This document shows positions 23,521 to 34,475 of a stretch of 64,000 nucleotides of DNA, piece by piece; position 1 is the first letter of the stretch; each line of letters begins with the position of its first letter. The notes under the pieces are model-generated. The model worked only from the letters and a program-made list of their open reading frames with translations, was not told the origin of the DNA and ran no database searches. The DNA is from Roridomyces roridus (taxonomy: Eukaryota; Basidiomycota; Agaricomycetes; Agaricales; Mycenaceae). The position numbers and the translations under genes were made by a program. Location: assembly GCA_029378245.1 (NCBI GenBank), contig JARKIF010000006.1, positions 682,001 through 746,000 of the forward strand, written 5' to 3'.

Positions 23521-24325
23521 TGGTTTAACGTGGAGAAATCACCCAACACACCGAAACATATAATCCAATCCTGGAATCGACAGAAGGCTGCTGTGGAGAT
23601 GAGACACTCAAGGGATATGAAAGCCCTCAGGAGTAAGTTCTCGGAGTTTAATTTTGGTTTCATTGCAGTTAATTCACCATTCCAGATAACTGAACTCTCG
23701 ATGGGAATGCAAACTTTGGAAAGCTTCCCAAGTGCCTCGACCGAATGCTTTTTCATCAGTGGCCGTAGGCTACTAGCCTAGCTTTAATACACAGACGGGG
23801 AGCGACAAAGGATATGTAGATAGCGTCAGAGCATCCGAGACTCGTTGAGCATCGGACTGATTTCGGACTGATGCATGATGCATGATGGCTCACCGGTGAT
23901 CTCGGCGAGCCGTCTCGCTCCGGAGTCACCAAGCGCCCACTTGGAATGGTGTCGGCATGGCATTCCTCGTTTAACGCTCAAACGTTCGTTTATCCTTCAT
24001 ATCTACCGTTCTTCGTGTCAAAGTCGCGACACGTCCGCGGTCTCGTGTGGTGGCGTTCGGCGACATTCGTGTCTCCAATCCTCGCAGCAGACAAAGTATA
24101 TCCAACTGAGATTGGTTGCAACACCCACGAAGGAATCTCGCACGTCAACCATTGAGCATGCGCCTCGAATCGAGATCCCGCGGTCAATCATGTCAAATAT
24201 GTATCCCGACCATTCAATTATAACGTTACGCCGAAAGTAATTCCCGCGAAGCGCTCTCAGCTAGTAGCTACTCTCAGAATTTAGAAACTTACATACAGTC
24301 CATCGAAATAAGGAAACTCGCAAAT
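23521..24325. other. Intergenic, nothing recognised
   Basis: Short open frames near 23530-23781 and 23875-24240 without motifs. A repeated GCATGATG occurs near 23870-23885. Confidence 0.4.
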
Positions 24326-25036
24326 TTAGGATACCATACTCCAGTGCCGGCGGTGATGGCTGTTCTTTGCCGCGGCGACAGGACTTCTCGGGTATTGCTC
24401 CCTCACCATCGTCTGTAACCGCTCCTGCAGCTCAATCTTCCTCACTTCTCGCCGAAAGTGGAAGATTACACGGTTGATCAGCACCTATAAATATTTTGAG
24501 CACACAAAGGAAAGAGGGATGCGGGAGAGAATCAGAAGGGGTGGACGCACATCCAAATAATACCCATTTCCCTGCGCCGCAAAACTCTGCTGCATCTGCA
24601 CCTCATCCTCCAACGGCGTCTCCGCAAGCTGCTGCCTCATCGCAGGGTTAAGCATAAACTTGCCGTACGCCGAGGCCTGTACAGGCACAATGATGCCGTA
24701 TCCTCCATCCGCATACGCGCGGTAGAAGATCATATTCGACAAGGTCTGGTCCGGCCCTTGGTGTGGGACGAATTCGAGCCGGCTGTTCTGCAGATCGAAG
24801 AGAAAGTACCGCAGCGTGTTCATGAGCTGCTGGACCTGCGCCGGTTGGATGCCGGGGAAGGGCGTCGTCGCGAGGAGCGCCACGTCGAGCAGCGAGTCGT
24901 CGCGCGATAGGACACGGAACGTCCCGTCGGGAAAGTATTCCAGGAGCTTGGCGTTGTGAGAGCGATAGAATCGGAGTCGGTCGTGGATTTGGCGCGGGCT
25001 CTCTTCGTTGAGGTGGGCGGTGCGGAGAGGGTCCAT
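24326..25036 (-). CDS. Hypothetical protein, 214 aa
   Basis: Exons 25036-24551 and 24484-24326 join in phase 0 across a 66-bp intron (GTGCGT...TATAG). The product starts MDPLRTAHLNEESPRQIHDR and has a mixed alpha/beta, mostly soluble character (LLEYFPDGTFRVLSRDDSLL, MIFYRAYADGGYGIIVPVQ). The C-terminus is basic and helical (VLINRVIFHFRREVRKIELQERL). There is no signal peptide or transmembrane segment. The family was not recognised. The frame is clean throughout and the composition coding-like, so it is probably a real gene. Confidence 0.65.
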
Positions 25037-26479
25037 CTTTGGAGAGACAAAAAGGTGCTGTTCGCACAAATGTCAGGCAATGGGCTTTGAAGAGTTTTGC
25101 GGCCGCGCACCTTATATAGACGCCTGCCAGAACACCAATAATCCGCAAAAAGGCAAATCAGGCCTCGAGGAATGGAGAGCACGAGACGGCGATGGAATTA
25201 GGAACGGGGAGGACAATGGAGGAAGGTGCTTGAAATACTGACGTGAACAATTGCGGCGGTAGTCGATTCGGCTACAGAGGTGTATCAAATGGCCATACAT
25301 CGCCACGTCAGTCTACATCGGGGCCGGCCGGACGGTGACTAGGCGCACTGATATACGGAGATGTACTCGTCGAAACGCGGGACAAGCTCCGTTTTCAGAC
25401 ACTCGGGTGACAGCGGGAGGGCAGATAAACACGAAAGAAGGATTGGCAAGGGATTGCAAGAATGGTTTCTGGACACGGGTGGGCCAAGGGTGGGTGAAAG
25501 GCTCGGGCTGCCGCCAACCTGCCGACACCCGAGTCACCTACCGACGCTAAACGTCTCTACGTTTGCATCCGCGTGGATTCGCCTCTCACTGCCGCGCGGT
25601 TCTTCGGACTTGCGTGCGCCCAACGATTGAATCAAATTTGTCGCCAAACGGAAAGAGAGAGCCCAGACTCTGGCTTTCCCCTTCTTTTTTTCCACATCCC
25701 GTGGAGCTTTGTGAAAAACGCTACAAGGAACATTAGAACATACTTGGCGTTGCACAGCAGGATGAATCATGACAGGTGCGCATCTACCCCGTTTGAAAGA
25801 AAATTGCTGTGGAAGAGACGTCAGCGGCGGACCAGGTGGCTATCATCGAGCGGTAAAAATGGCCATGGTCTGCGAGACCGTAAAAAGCCAGCATTCCGGG
25901 CTCCACGGTGGCATGCCCTGGGGCCTGATGCGATCGTCTAAGTGCTAGGAACGCTAGGAACAGGCTGTTTGACATGACTCGAGAAGGGGGAACACACACG
26001 CAATTATGGTTTGACTCTCACAGTAGTGACGAGAAAGCCCAGCCGACGGGTTGACGAGGCGAAGCAAGAGGCCGCTGCACTAGACCTACGAGTCATTCTC
26101 GCTGTCCCCGAACAAAGAGTTTTGCAATCTCGTCACCTGGCGGGGATCTCCGAGTCAACGACGATTGTCTCCCAAGAACAGAAATATCAGTTCACGCGTA
26201 CAACACGTGTATCAGCGCGTCTCGAGCTCCCAATGTTGGACTAGAGCGGTGGCGCGGGCGGATCTCCTTCGCGGAAGCTCGTCATAAGTAGCACTCCACC
26301 TGCGAATCGAGTCATTCCAAAGTGGGAAAGATATGGGATTGGACAAAGAAGCAACAAAAGAGGGGTTCCCTGCCACTAGATCGGGGCAAGGACCCGTATT
26401 GTAGGAATAGAACAAAGGGAGGAGAAAGGAAATGTCGATAGTTTTATAAAGGTTCGGGACCAAATCCCGGCGCCTGGCG
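25037..26479. other. Intergenic; no supported gene
   Basis: Many short frames on both strands, none with motifs. The sequence ACCCGAGTC/GACTCGGGT recurs near 25400 and 25530. Confidence 0.45.
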
Positions 26480-26595
26480 CTAAGACTCGGACTCGGCGCC
26501 AATTTCCTTCACATCGGGGCTATCTTGGATAGCGGGGTGCGATGGACCTCGGCGGCCAACGGAATTCAAGTCCGAACAAGAAGCACGACGCATCA

Positions 26596-28051
26596 TCAAG
26601 AACTCGAACTCACCCGCCGTTCGCCAACATCCTTCTGCCCGTCACCTTTGACCTGGCAGACAGAATCCTTCTTTCCGAAATTATCGAAATTTGGACGAAG
26701 CACTGGGGCGGGTGCGTCGAGGAGCACGGGAGGCTCGAGCGTATGGAGCTTCTTCGGGCGCTTCGAGTCATCATCCGTGGGAAGGACGAGAGACAGAGGC
26801 GCCAGCGTCAAATTGGAATTCGCAGCTAATCCATCGGCACACCACCGGAAGATTCGATACGACCCATTAGCCAAGGTGACAGCGGTCTCGTACACAAGTG
26901 CCGGTGCCTGCCCAGCAGCAGGCTTCTTGGTGCCGATGATGAGATCCGCCGGGTCCACGTCGCGAGTGGAGACTAAATGATATTTGGGGTGGGAGCCTGA
27001 GGTGGGGTTGTCTTTGAATCGGATTTGTGCTTGTGGTAGGGTGTGGCGTTTGGCGGGTGCACGCGCTGGCGCAGAGGAAGCCACGTTGCCCGTATTGACG
27101 GGGCTGAGTGGCTTGCGAATGGGAGTAGCAAGCGGGGCGGCGGTCGATTTAGATGCGCCGATGCTACCCCCAGGCCACATCATAACAGAGGGTGTCTGAA
27201 ATCCCGTGGTCTGCTGCCTGAATCAATTTGAGTCAGATTCAAGTACAGGGGGAGGAAGGCGGTGAGAAAAACGCACCTGGCATTCTCATCCCCACGTTCA
27301 CGTCCCGGTCCATGTGCAGCGTTGAAATGTCTTGAGAGATCAGAGTTGCGGAAGAAAGCCCGAGTGCAGCCAGGGATTGTACAGGCGACGGTTCTCCGCG
27401 GGTCATCCGCATCCGCAGGGGAGCGCTTGCGTTTACGCTGAATCTGAAGTGCGAGTCTCAGTCAGGGGAAGGAAGAGTGGTGGCAAGACGTACAGGTATG
27501 ACAATGCTCGAGTTCGCAGTCGTAGCTGGAGATTCCCCTGGTGAAGGACGGGATGAGCTGCACTAAACAGGCGAATCAGGACTCAGAGCAGCGAAGATCG
27601 GAGGGAATAGACTCAAGCTGTGATGCTACTTGAAGTCGTACTCGTAGTTTGTGATTCTGCTGGGGACTGAAGGCGTGAACTACCCTGAAGACGGAATCAG
27701 AGGAAGGAAGGAAGACTAGACGGAGTAGCCGCACCGGTATCACAGTCGTAGCTTCTGATTCTGCGGATGGGCTACCCTGAAGAGCGAGTCAGAAAGATTG
27801 CGGCGGCCATTGATATTGTGGTATGGACTCACGGGAACTAGTCCTGACATGTTTGAAGCCGCAGTAGGGGAGTCTTCGTGAGGAAGTGGACGACCAGCGG
27901 CACCCTGAATACACGATTGAACGTGAGCAAGAGTGGTGGCAACAACGATATTCAAGACACGAACCCATCTGCGGCTCAACCCACGATCACTGCGTGGTTT
28001 CGGTGGCTTGTATGGGCGCAGCACGCCGCCGCGCATAACGTGCATCGACAT
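26596..28051 (-). CDS. C2H2 zinc finger protein with repeated mini-exons
   Basis: The start is ATG 28051 (MSMHVMRGGVLRPYKPPKPR). Several short exons follow (about 27902-27837, 27776-27735, 27680-27632, 27565-27495), encoding similar Ser/Thr-rich pieces such as GSPSAESEATTVIP and SPGESPATTANSSIVIP. Next is an exon at 27442-27278 with a basic stretch (QRKRKRSPADADDPRR) and one C2H2 finger, C-x4-C-x12-H-x4-H (CTIPGCTRAFFRNSDLSRH...H). The large last exon (27221-26596) holds a conserved-looking domain (YHLVSTRDVDPADLIIG...YETAVTLANGSYRIFRWCADG). It is likely a DNA-binding regulator. The exact joins of the mini-exons are uncertain. The 3' end could instead splice from GTCAAAG near 26629 to an exon ending at TAG 26480 (SPDVKEIGAESES). 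Confidence 0.65.
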
Positions 28052-28143
28052 TGTGCTGAGTTTGTTTGAAGTGTGGCGAGTAGGTGGTCTCTAGACGGTA
28101 CAAAGTAGGAGAGAGAGAATGCGGAGCGCAGCGTGACCGTGAT

Positions 28144-28151
28144 CTTTTATA
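28144..28151 (-). promoter_or_regulatory. TATA box of the zinc finger gene
   Basis: TATAAAAG on the minus strand about 93 bp upstream of ATG 28051. Confidence 0.5.
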
Positions 28152-29015
28152 CCCGCCGCGCGCGCGCTTGCCACCAGAAAAGGTATCCGCCCGACCATTG
28201 TTCGTCCAAGGTTTGATCCAGATGGGGAACTACGAACAAAGGGACACTGCGCCTCGGTGTGATGGGACCGCCCGAATTTGGATAGACGAGGAGCTCGAAA
28301 GGGCATTGTGCGAGATTACGCGGGGAGCACGTGGCCATTGCCTGTTTGTGGCAGCTCAGGTAAACGAATCTGGCAATTCACAGCTTGGGAAATCATGACG
28401 ACGAGAGGAAGATACATACCTTGCCTTGTTTCATCGTCTTCCCTCTGCGTCACGATCGGTGACATCGAGTCAGGACGCCAGCGTGAGTGAGAAACCGACA
28501 GGGACACATGCGCCCCCAGAGCACGACTGGCTCAGATCGTCGACGATAAAGATGGTGGTCAAAAGCAAGAGGAGACGATGGAATCGTTGATTAGCACTGC
28601 CACCTGATGTCGGATGACTCATGATGGCGCTGATGGCGGTACAGCTACGCATCAAATTTGAATCAATGTTGCAATCAACTTTGAACCATTCCAAAAAATG
28701 CGCGCATTTGTTCTCTTCACTATACAACGATGCGTATGCGAGTAAGAAAGGGTAAAGTAATGCTTGATGGTCGTTAAATGCAGTGAGTAAGTACGTGAAG
28801 GCGTGAATGCAAGATCCGAAGCATGATGTATGTAAACCAAGGCCCAAAAGTTGAAGAAAGAAAATAGAATGTCCGTTCTTCACCGTCCGTGAATACAGAT
28901 GGTTGTTCCGTCAAAAGTCCGCTCAAGTCCGACATCACGGCCGTTGGCACTGCCGGGGATGGAAGGAGTGCATGCGCAGCCCTGTCAGTGCCACCCGATG
29001 TCAGCCGCAATGCAT
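28152..29015. other. Intergenic, nothing recognised
   Basis: Open frames on the minus strand (28470-28883, 28774-29010) carry no motifs. Confidence 0.4.
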
Positions 29016-29611
29016 CTAATAATACTACGAAAGAAAAAACAGTTAGTCAACGACACGCAGAACGACACGAGGGACTCACAACGACACTGGGCGGTTTCCC
29101 TCTCCTAGGGAATATAATCATCCCCTGATGTGTAGCCGGGGGCGGCTGGACAATGTACGTCCGGCGTCCCGAGCTATCGGTGCTGCTGCTGATGTAGCGG
29201 CCACTGCCGTGAGATGAGCGGTGTGCAGACCCCGACAAATTGGATGAAGGGCGGCGGGGCTGACTCGGAGCTCGATATGGGGATCCCGCCTGGGAGATCG
29301 AGTCAGAGGGATACACCGTTGGCGTGTACGACCCTGAACTCGACGGTGCACGCGTACCCGATGCTGGACGCGACCCTGAGTATGCATGACTCCAACGGAC
29401 GACGCGAATTCGAATTCGAGGTTGGAGTGTGGCGGCGTGAGGAGGATGAGGATGGAGGCGACTTCCTCTCACTGCCAGAATGCGAACTCGGGGTGAAGGG
29501 ATTCCGGTACTGCGACGGCATGCTCGGCGTGCCGTTCACCCAATTGGAGACCCTGTTCTGCGTAGCCATCCAGCGGTACTGGGCCTCGGGAGAGTGGTCG
29601 TATACGCTCAT
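29016..29611 (-). CDS. Serine-rich low-complexity protein, hypothetical
   Basis: Exons 29611-29473, 29375-29080 and 29024-29016 give 147 residues. MSVYDHSPEAQYRWMATQNR opens the protein. The body is rich in Ser, Pro and Arg (RAPSSSGSYTPTVYPSDS, RPSSNLSGSAHRSSHGSG) and ends PRRGKPPSVVYY. The 97-bp first intron is chosen because it restores frame. Without it the first frame runs into a different low-complexity stretch. No domain was seen, and it is likely disordered. Confidence 0.5.
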
Positions 29612-30700
29612 GCGATGAGGTGAAGAGCGGGGTCGTTAAGGGGAATGAAGAAAACTGCGGGGTTGAAAGGGTTTAAGTAGTGGGGGGTCGGATCACCTCG
29701 CCGTAGCACCGTAGACTCGGAGTCGGACCGACGATGCGCTGAAAAGGCGGCGGAGGCGAGCTCGCTAGTGCAGGGGGACTCGGAAATGAGATGGAATGAA
29801 GTGGAATGTATGTAGCGAAAAGATTTGGGGACGCGCCCTTTTATATGTATGTCGTTGACAGCCGTCGGCTAATCTGGCCGAAGGCCGAACACAGCTGGAA
29901 GCGGCCTAGGCTGTCTGACTGGTATAGCCCCATCGGGACTGCCTCACCAGCTACAGCGTGTCCCGAGAAGGCTGTGCACGGCGGGGCGGGGAGGGGCGCG
30001 CATTGAATCGATTCAGCTCGCTTGGCTACAGAGGCGAGGCTGAACCCATCTCTTCTCCATTCTTTCGACAAATCAGGGGTTCACCTCCCAACGTGCGCCA
30101 CATTGCATTTTAATCACAAAAGACACCGAGAACAAAAAGAGTCGGAACGGGCCCTGGGGCAAGAAACTTTGCTGAACTTTGTTTTCCGCAGCGCATCTGC
30201 TCCAAATTTAAGCCAGAGTGTACCACGGTAGACGGCGATTTGGGCACGAGGGTGCGCCACACTCATTTGGAAAGTCCAATTCCGTATGCGGCCCCTCGCC
30301 GCTTGGCTTGAAGGAGGTGTACTTCCCGACTGCTTCAGGGCCCTAGTGATAAGTATTCCAACTTCCCTGCGACTCGTGAGTCCGGTTCAGATTTCTCGTT
30401 ATCTTTGGGCAACACGCTATACATACAGCTTGAATACTGAGTCACAAACTCACAGCAGCTGAGGCCGGCCGAACTGCTGTATTAACCGCACTTACAGCAT
30501 CGTGGGCCCACGGAAGATGGAAGCAACAATGCGCAGCCATTGTTCCTGTCCTTGACAATGACAGGCACCTTGCATGCACGCGGAACGCACGGCGAATGCA
30601 ATGCTGAGAATTGAACAAACATCTCGTCCGAGTCATCAACGCATCACCTTCGGCATCAATTGAGCTCGACAACGAATGTCTGTGCTCAATCATGGCAAAA
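29612..30700. other. Intergenic; promoter side of aspartic protease A
   Basis: No gene was recognised. A TTTTATATG tract is at 29839-29847 and a TATACATAC tract at 30418-30427. Confidence 0.4.
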
Positions 30701-32075
30701 ATGGTCCGCATCGGCATCTCTTCTGCCTGGGTAGCCACTACGATCGGCCTCGTCACCGCCAGTGTTGTATCCCTGGATCAGCGCGCCCCGCTCACGATAA
30801 CCGTGCCGCTCAAGAAGATCAGCACCATCACCAACACCTCCCACCTGGTCGCGAATGACTACGCTCGACTCCAGCATCATCACTCGAAGCATTCGGGGAA
30901 CGCCACAACCCGGGTTGCACTGGGTGAGGCGTCGGCGACCAACGAGCTGAATGCGTATATTGCGCAAACCAAAGTTGGGTCGCAGACGTTCGATCTTGTG
31001 GTTGATACCGTGCGTGCAGTTATTGCTCCTGGCCTTCGAGGGTCTGTGTTTTAATTACGCTGCTGTAGGGCTCATCGAACACCTGGGTGGGCTCGGACAC
31101 TAAATTCATCGCTGGATCCACTGGTAACAATACCGGAAATGCTGTAGAAGTGGACTACGGCTCAGGCGGGTTCATGTGCGTTCGATTCTCTTCGAAATTT
31201 GAATGATTATGAACTCCGAGAAGAGGCGATGAATATACCGACGCTGTCTCTATCGGGGGAACTGGCGTCAAGCAGCAGTCCATCGGTGTGGCCCAGCTTG
31301 CGATTGGCTTCGATGGCGTCGACGGCATACTTGGACTCGGGCCAGTCGAGCTCACTCAGGGTACTGTCCAAGGTGTCTCGGAGGTGCCCACCTTCATGCA
31401 GACCCTCGTCTCCGAGTGCGTCTTGCCTTTCCTTCCCTTCAACTGACGACCTCAATTGACCACAGAGGCGTGATCGCACAAAACATCCTTGGCATCTCGT
31501 TCGCCCCAATCCAAGGCTCCGCCCCCGAATCTACCAACGGCGTCCTCACATTCGGAGGGGTCGACTCCAAATTGTTCAAAGGCAACATCACATACACCCC
31601 GCGCATCCCGCCCTTCTGGGGCATCTCCGCCTCGTCATTCAAATTCGGCGCAAACTCCCTCGGCCCCAACTCCACGGCGGCATATTTAGGCTTCGTCGAC
31701 ACTGGCACGACACTCATTCTCCTCCCGGGTCCCGTATTCACAGCCTTCCTCACCGTCTCCAACGCCTCTGTCGACCCCAGCACCGGATTCGTCGCATTCC
31801 CCGCTAATGCCAAGCCCACGCAAGACATCTCCTTCGTCATGGGAGGCACTATGTTCACGATGACACCAGAGCAGTACCTCCTCCCACAGGCGCAGTACGC
31901 CTTTTGGGGTATTAGCGCACAGCAGGCGCAGGCTAGCGGGGGGTATGCTTTGTTCGGGAACGCTGAGACTGCGGGGGCGCCGGCTGGGTTCGTGCTTGGG
32001 ATGAGCTTCTTGGAGTTCTTTTATTCGGTTTATGATGCGGAGAATGATCGGGTTGGGTTGGCGCCGGCGGCTTGA
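30701..32075 (+). CDS. Secreted pepsin-type aspartic protease A
   Basis: Exons 30701-31019, 31079-31175, 31224-31415 and 31466-32075 give 405 residues. MVRIGISSAWVATTIGLVTA is the signal peptide, followed by a propeptide (LTITVPLKKISTITN...YARLQHHHSKHSGN). The first catalytic motif is DTGSSNTWVGS, where the DT/G is rebuilt exactly by intron 1. The flap region is VDYGSGGF, and the second catalytic motif is FVDTGTTLILLP. The C-terminus GFVLGMSFLEFFYSVYDAENDRVGLAPAA is typical of polyporopepsin-like A1 proteases. Extracellular proteolysis at acidic pH is expected. In-frame ATG 30692 adds three residues; 30701 matches the start of paralogue B. The same exon structure is seen in gene B, 0.8 kb downstream. 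Confidence 0.95.
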
Positions 32076-32858
32076 GGGCGAGCGAAGGCTTATTTGAAGA
32101 TTTAGAAGCAGGGGTAGACATATTTTATTGGTACATATTCGTCTCTCGATCATTCGTCCTCTTTCTTGACTTCCAAGGACCAAGCATCTACCGGGTCGTC
32201 ATTACATATCGCATGTGGCTTATTACCCCCCCAGGTAGTGGTTCGTCGCGGGTTGGTGGGTTTTCTCCAGGGGACCGGGGTACGGGTCGGGTTAGTGAAA
32301 CCGCATAACCCGCGTCCCGACCCTCAAACCCGCGGGTACTCCGTGCCGGCCGACAGGCCAAATGTGGATCCGTGACCAGAACCATTGCGGCAACGTCGGC
32401 AATGTTTTTTTCTCACTCCCATGGTTGATTTTTGACGGTCAACACTGTACCTCGTGGATAAATTCGGCGATGGGCATCCGTTTCTGAAGTTGAGCAAATG
32501 GCACCTCATCCCGTTGTTCAAGTCCAATCATTCATCGCCTTTGCTCTAGCTCAACAGTGTTTCAAGAAACGCCTCGGGTTCTTCAACCAGCAAGTCACAT
32601 TAATTCACCCGCGGTTTCGTGTCAAATTGCGTGTAGCCCGTCCGGATTTGGCACTCGACCCGCGTCGGGTACGGGTTTCGCGCGTACGGGTACTTACGGG
32701 TCGAACCCCTAACTGGGTATGCGCGCCGGGTCCACATATGCCGGTGCACCTACCAACGCTCCAACTGGTATACTCACGGCGCTTCACCAGAGTCTATAAA
32801 ACAACGATCCAACCCTCCATTCCTCACAAATCTCCTCTCCTCCCTCAGCGAATTCGAA
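32076..32858. other. Spacer between tandem proteases, ACCCG/GGGTA-rich
   Basis: Two patches (about 32240-32345 and 32605-32735) are crowded with degenerate ACCCG, CGGGTACGGGT and related words on both strands. No TIRs with target duplication could be fixed. No gene was seen. Confidence 0.5.
32795..32802 (+). promoter_or_regulatory. TATA box of protease B
   Basis: TATAAAAC lies about 57 bp before ATG 32859. Confidence 0.6.
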
Positions 32859-34217
32859 ATGGTCCGCGTCGATATCTCCTCCGTTTTGGTAGCCACAGCA
32901 ATCGACCTCGCTACCGCTCAATCGACGATCACCGTCCAGCTCAAGAAGATCAACACCGTCACCAACGCCTCCCACCTGGTCGCGGGTGACTACGCTCGAC
33001 TCCGGCATCACCATTCGAAGCACTCGGGGAACGTTTTCCGGGGTGCAATCAGTGAGGGGTCAGTCATCAACGAAGGGAACGGGTATATCGCACAAACCAA
33101 GGTTGGGTCGCAGACGTTTGATCTTCTTGTTGATACGGTGCGTGTTTTCCAAGCATTCCGCTTCTTTGGAGGGCCTGTATTTTCATTTTAATTAACACGC
33201 TGCTGTAGGGCTCGTCAAACACCTGGGTCGGCGCGCACACTAAATTCGTCCCTGGACGTACTGCCAACAGTACCGGACACGCTGTCAAAGACAGCTACGG
33301 CAAGGGCAACTTCAGGTGCGTTCGATCTCTTGCAAATCCGAGTGATTCTGAACTCCGAGAAGTGGGATTGAATATATTGACGCCGTCTCTGTTGGAGGAA
33401 TCGGCGTCAAGCAGCAATCCATCGGTGTGGCCCAGTTTGCAACCGGCTTCCCTAGCGAACTCGACGGCATACTTGGACTCGGGCCAGTCCAGCTCACCAA
33501 TGGGACTGTCCAGGGTGTCTCGGAAGTACCCACGTTCATACAGAACCTCCTCTCCGAGTGCGTGTTCGGTTCTTTGACATTCCAAACTCAGCTGACGGTT
33601 GATTCAACAGAGGCGTGATCGCGCAAAACATCCTTGGCATCTCGTTCGCTCCACTCCAAGGCATTGCTCCCGAGTCCCCCAACGGCGTCCTAACATTCGG
33701 AGGCGTCGACGCAAATTTCTTCAAGGGTAATATTACCTACACCCCGCGCATCCCGCCGTTCTGGGGCATCTCCGCCTGTTCTTTCAAATTCGGCCCAAAT
33801 TCCCTCGGCCCCAACTCCACAGCGTCGTATTCAGGCTTCGTCGACACCGGCACGACACTCATTCTCCTCCCGAGCCCCGTATTCACAGCCTTCCTCAACC
33901 TCACCAAAGGTTCCGTCGACCCCAGCACCGGATTCATCGCATTCCCCGCTAATGGCAAACCCACGCATGACGTCTCCTTCGTCGTCGGAGGGACTACTTT
34001 CACCATGACACCAGAGCAGTACCTCCTCCCGGAGACGCAGTATGCCAGTTGGGGTATTACTGCACAGGAGGCGCAGGCTAGTGGTGGGTATGCTTTATTC
34101 GGAAACGCTGAGACTGCGGGGGCGCCGGGGTTCGTGCTTGGGATCGGGTTCTTGGAGTTCTTTTATTCGGTTTATGATACGGAGAATGATCGGGTTGGGT
34201 TGGCGCCGGCGGCTTGA
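32859..34217 (+). CDS. Secreted pepsin-type aspartic protease B
   Basis: Exons 32859-33137, 33209-33315, 33363-33557 and 33611-34217 give 395 residues. The arrangement and splice phases are identical to protease A: signal peptide MVRVDISSVLVATAIDLATA, propeptide with RHHHSKHSGN, DTGSSNTWVG across intron 1, second Asp in FVDTGTTLILLP, end GLAPAA. Differences cluster around the propeptide and the flap loop (YGKGNFSGIEYIDAVSVGG), which could shift substrate preference. It is a tandem duplicate of A and probably secreted. Both copies are intact. Confidence 0.95.
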
Positions 34218-34475
34218 AGCTATTTATCGATACATTGGTGCTTCCATACTTGTTTTGTGCTCGTGATTGATAGTAGATACTAGTCTATATGCAAATAATA
34301 CTCTAAGATTGACCGCTATAACCACCCCAATCCTGCCACCTACCAAAGCATATAAAGATGGGAGGGCGACCAAACAAAGAAGACCACTCACGCAAAATTC
34401 GACGAAATATCGACATCAAACGACGTAGGCACAAGGAATCCCGGATCGAGATCTACATACACACACCCAGTCAGA
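34218..34475. other. Short convergent intergenic region
   Basis: Nothing recognised apart from 3' flanks. Confidence 0.4.

Noticed and set aside
24648..25182. Long overlapping frames antisense or parallel to the 24.3-25.0 kb gene
   Set aside because: These are alternative frames of the same GC-rich exon. Only the frame from ATG 25036 continues across a proper intron.
32240..32735. ACCCG/GGGTA-rich patches that resemble telomere-like or transposon ends
   Set aside because: No exact period, no TIR with target duplication and no telomeric repeat unit could be established.
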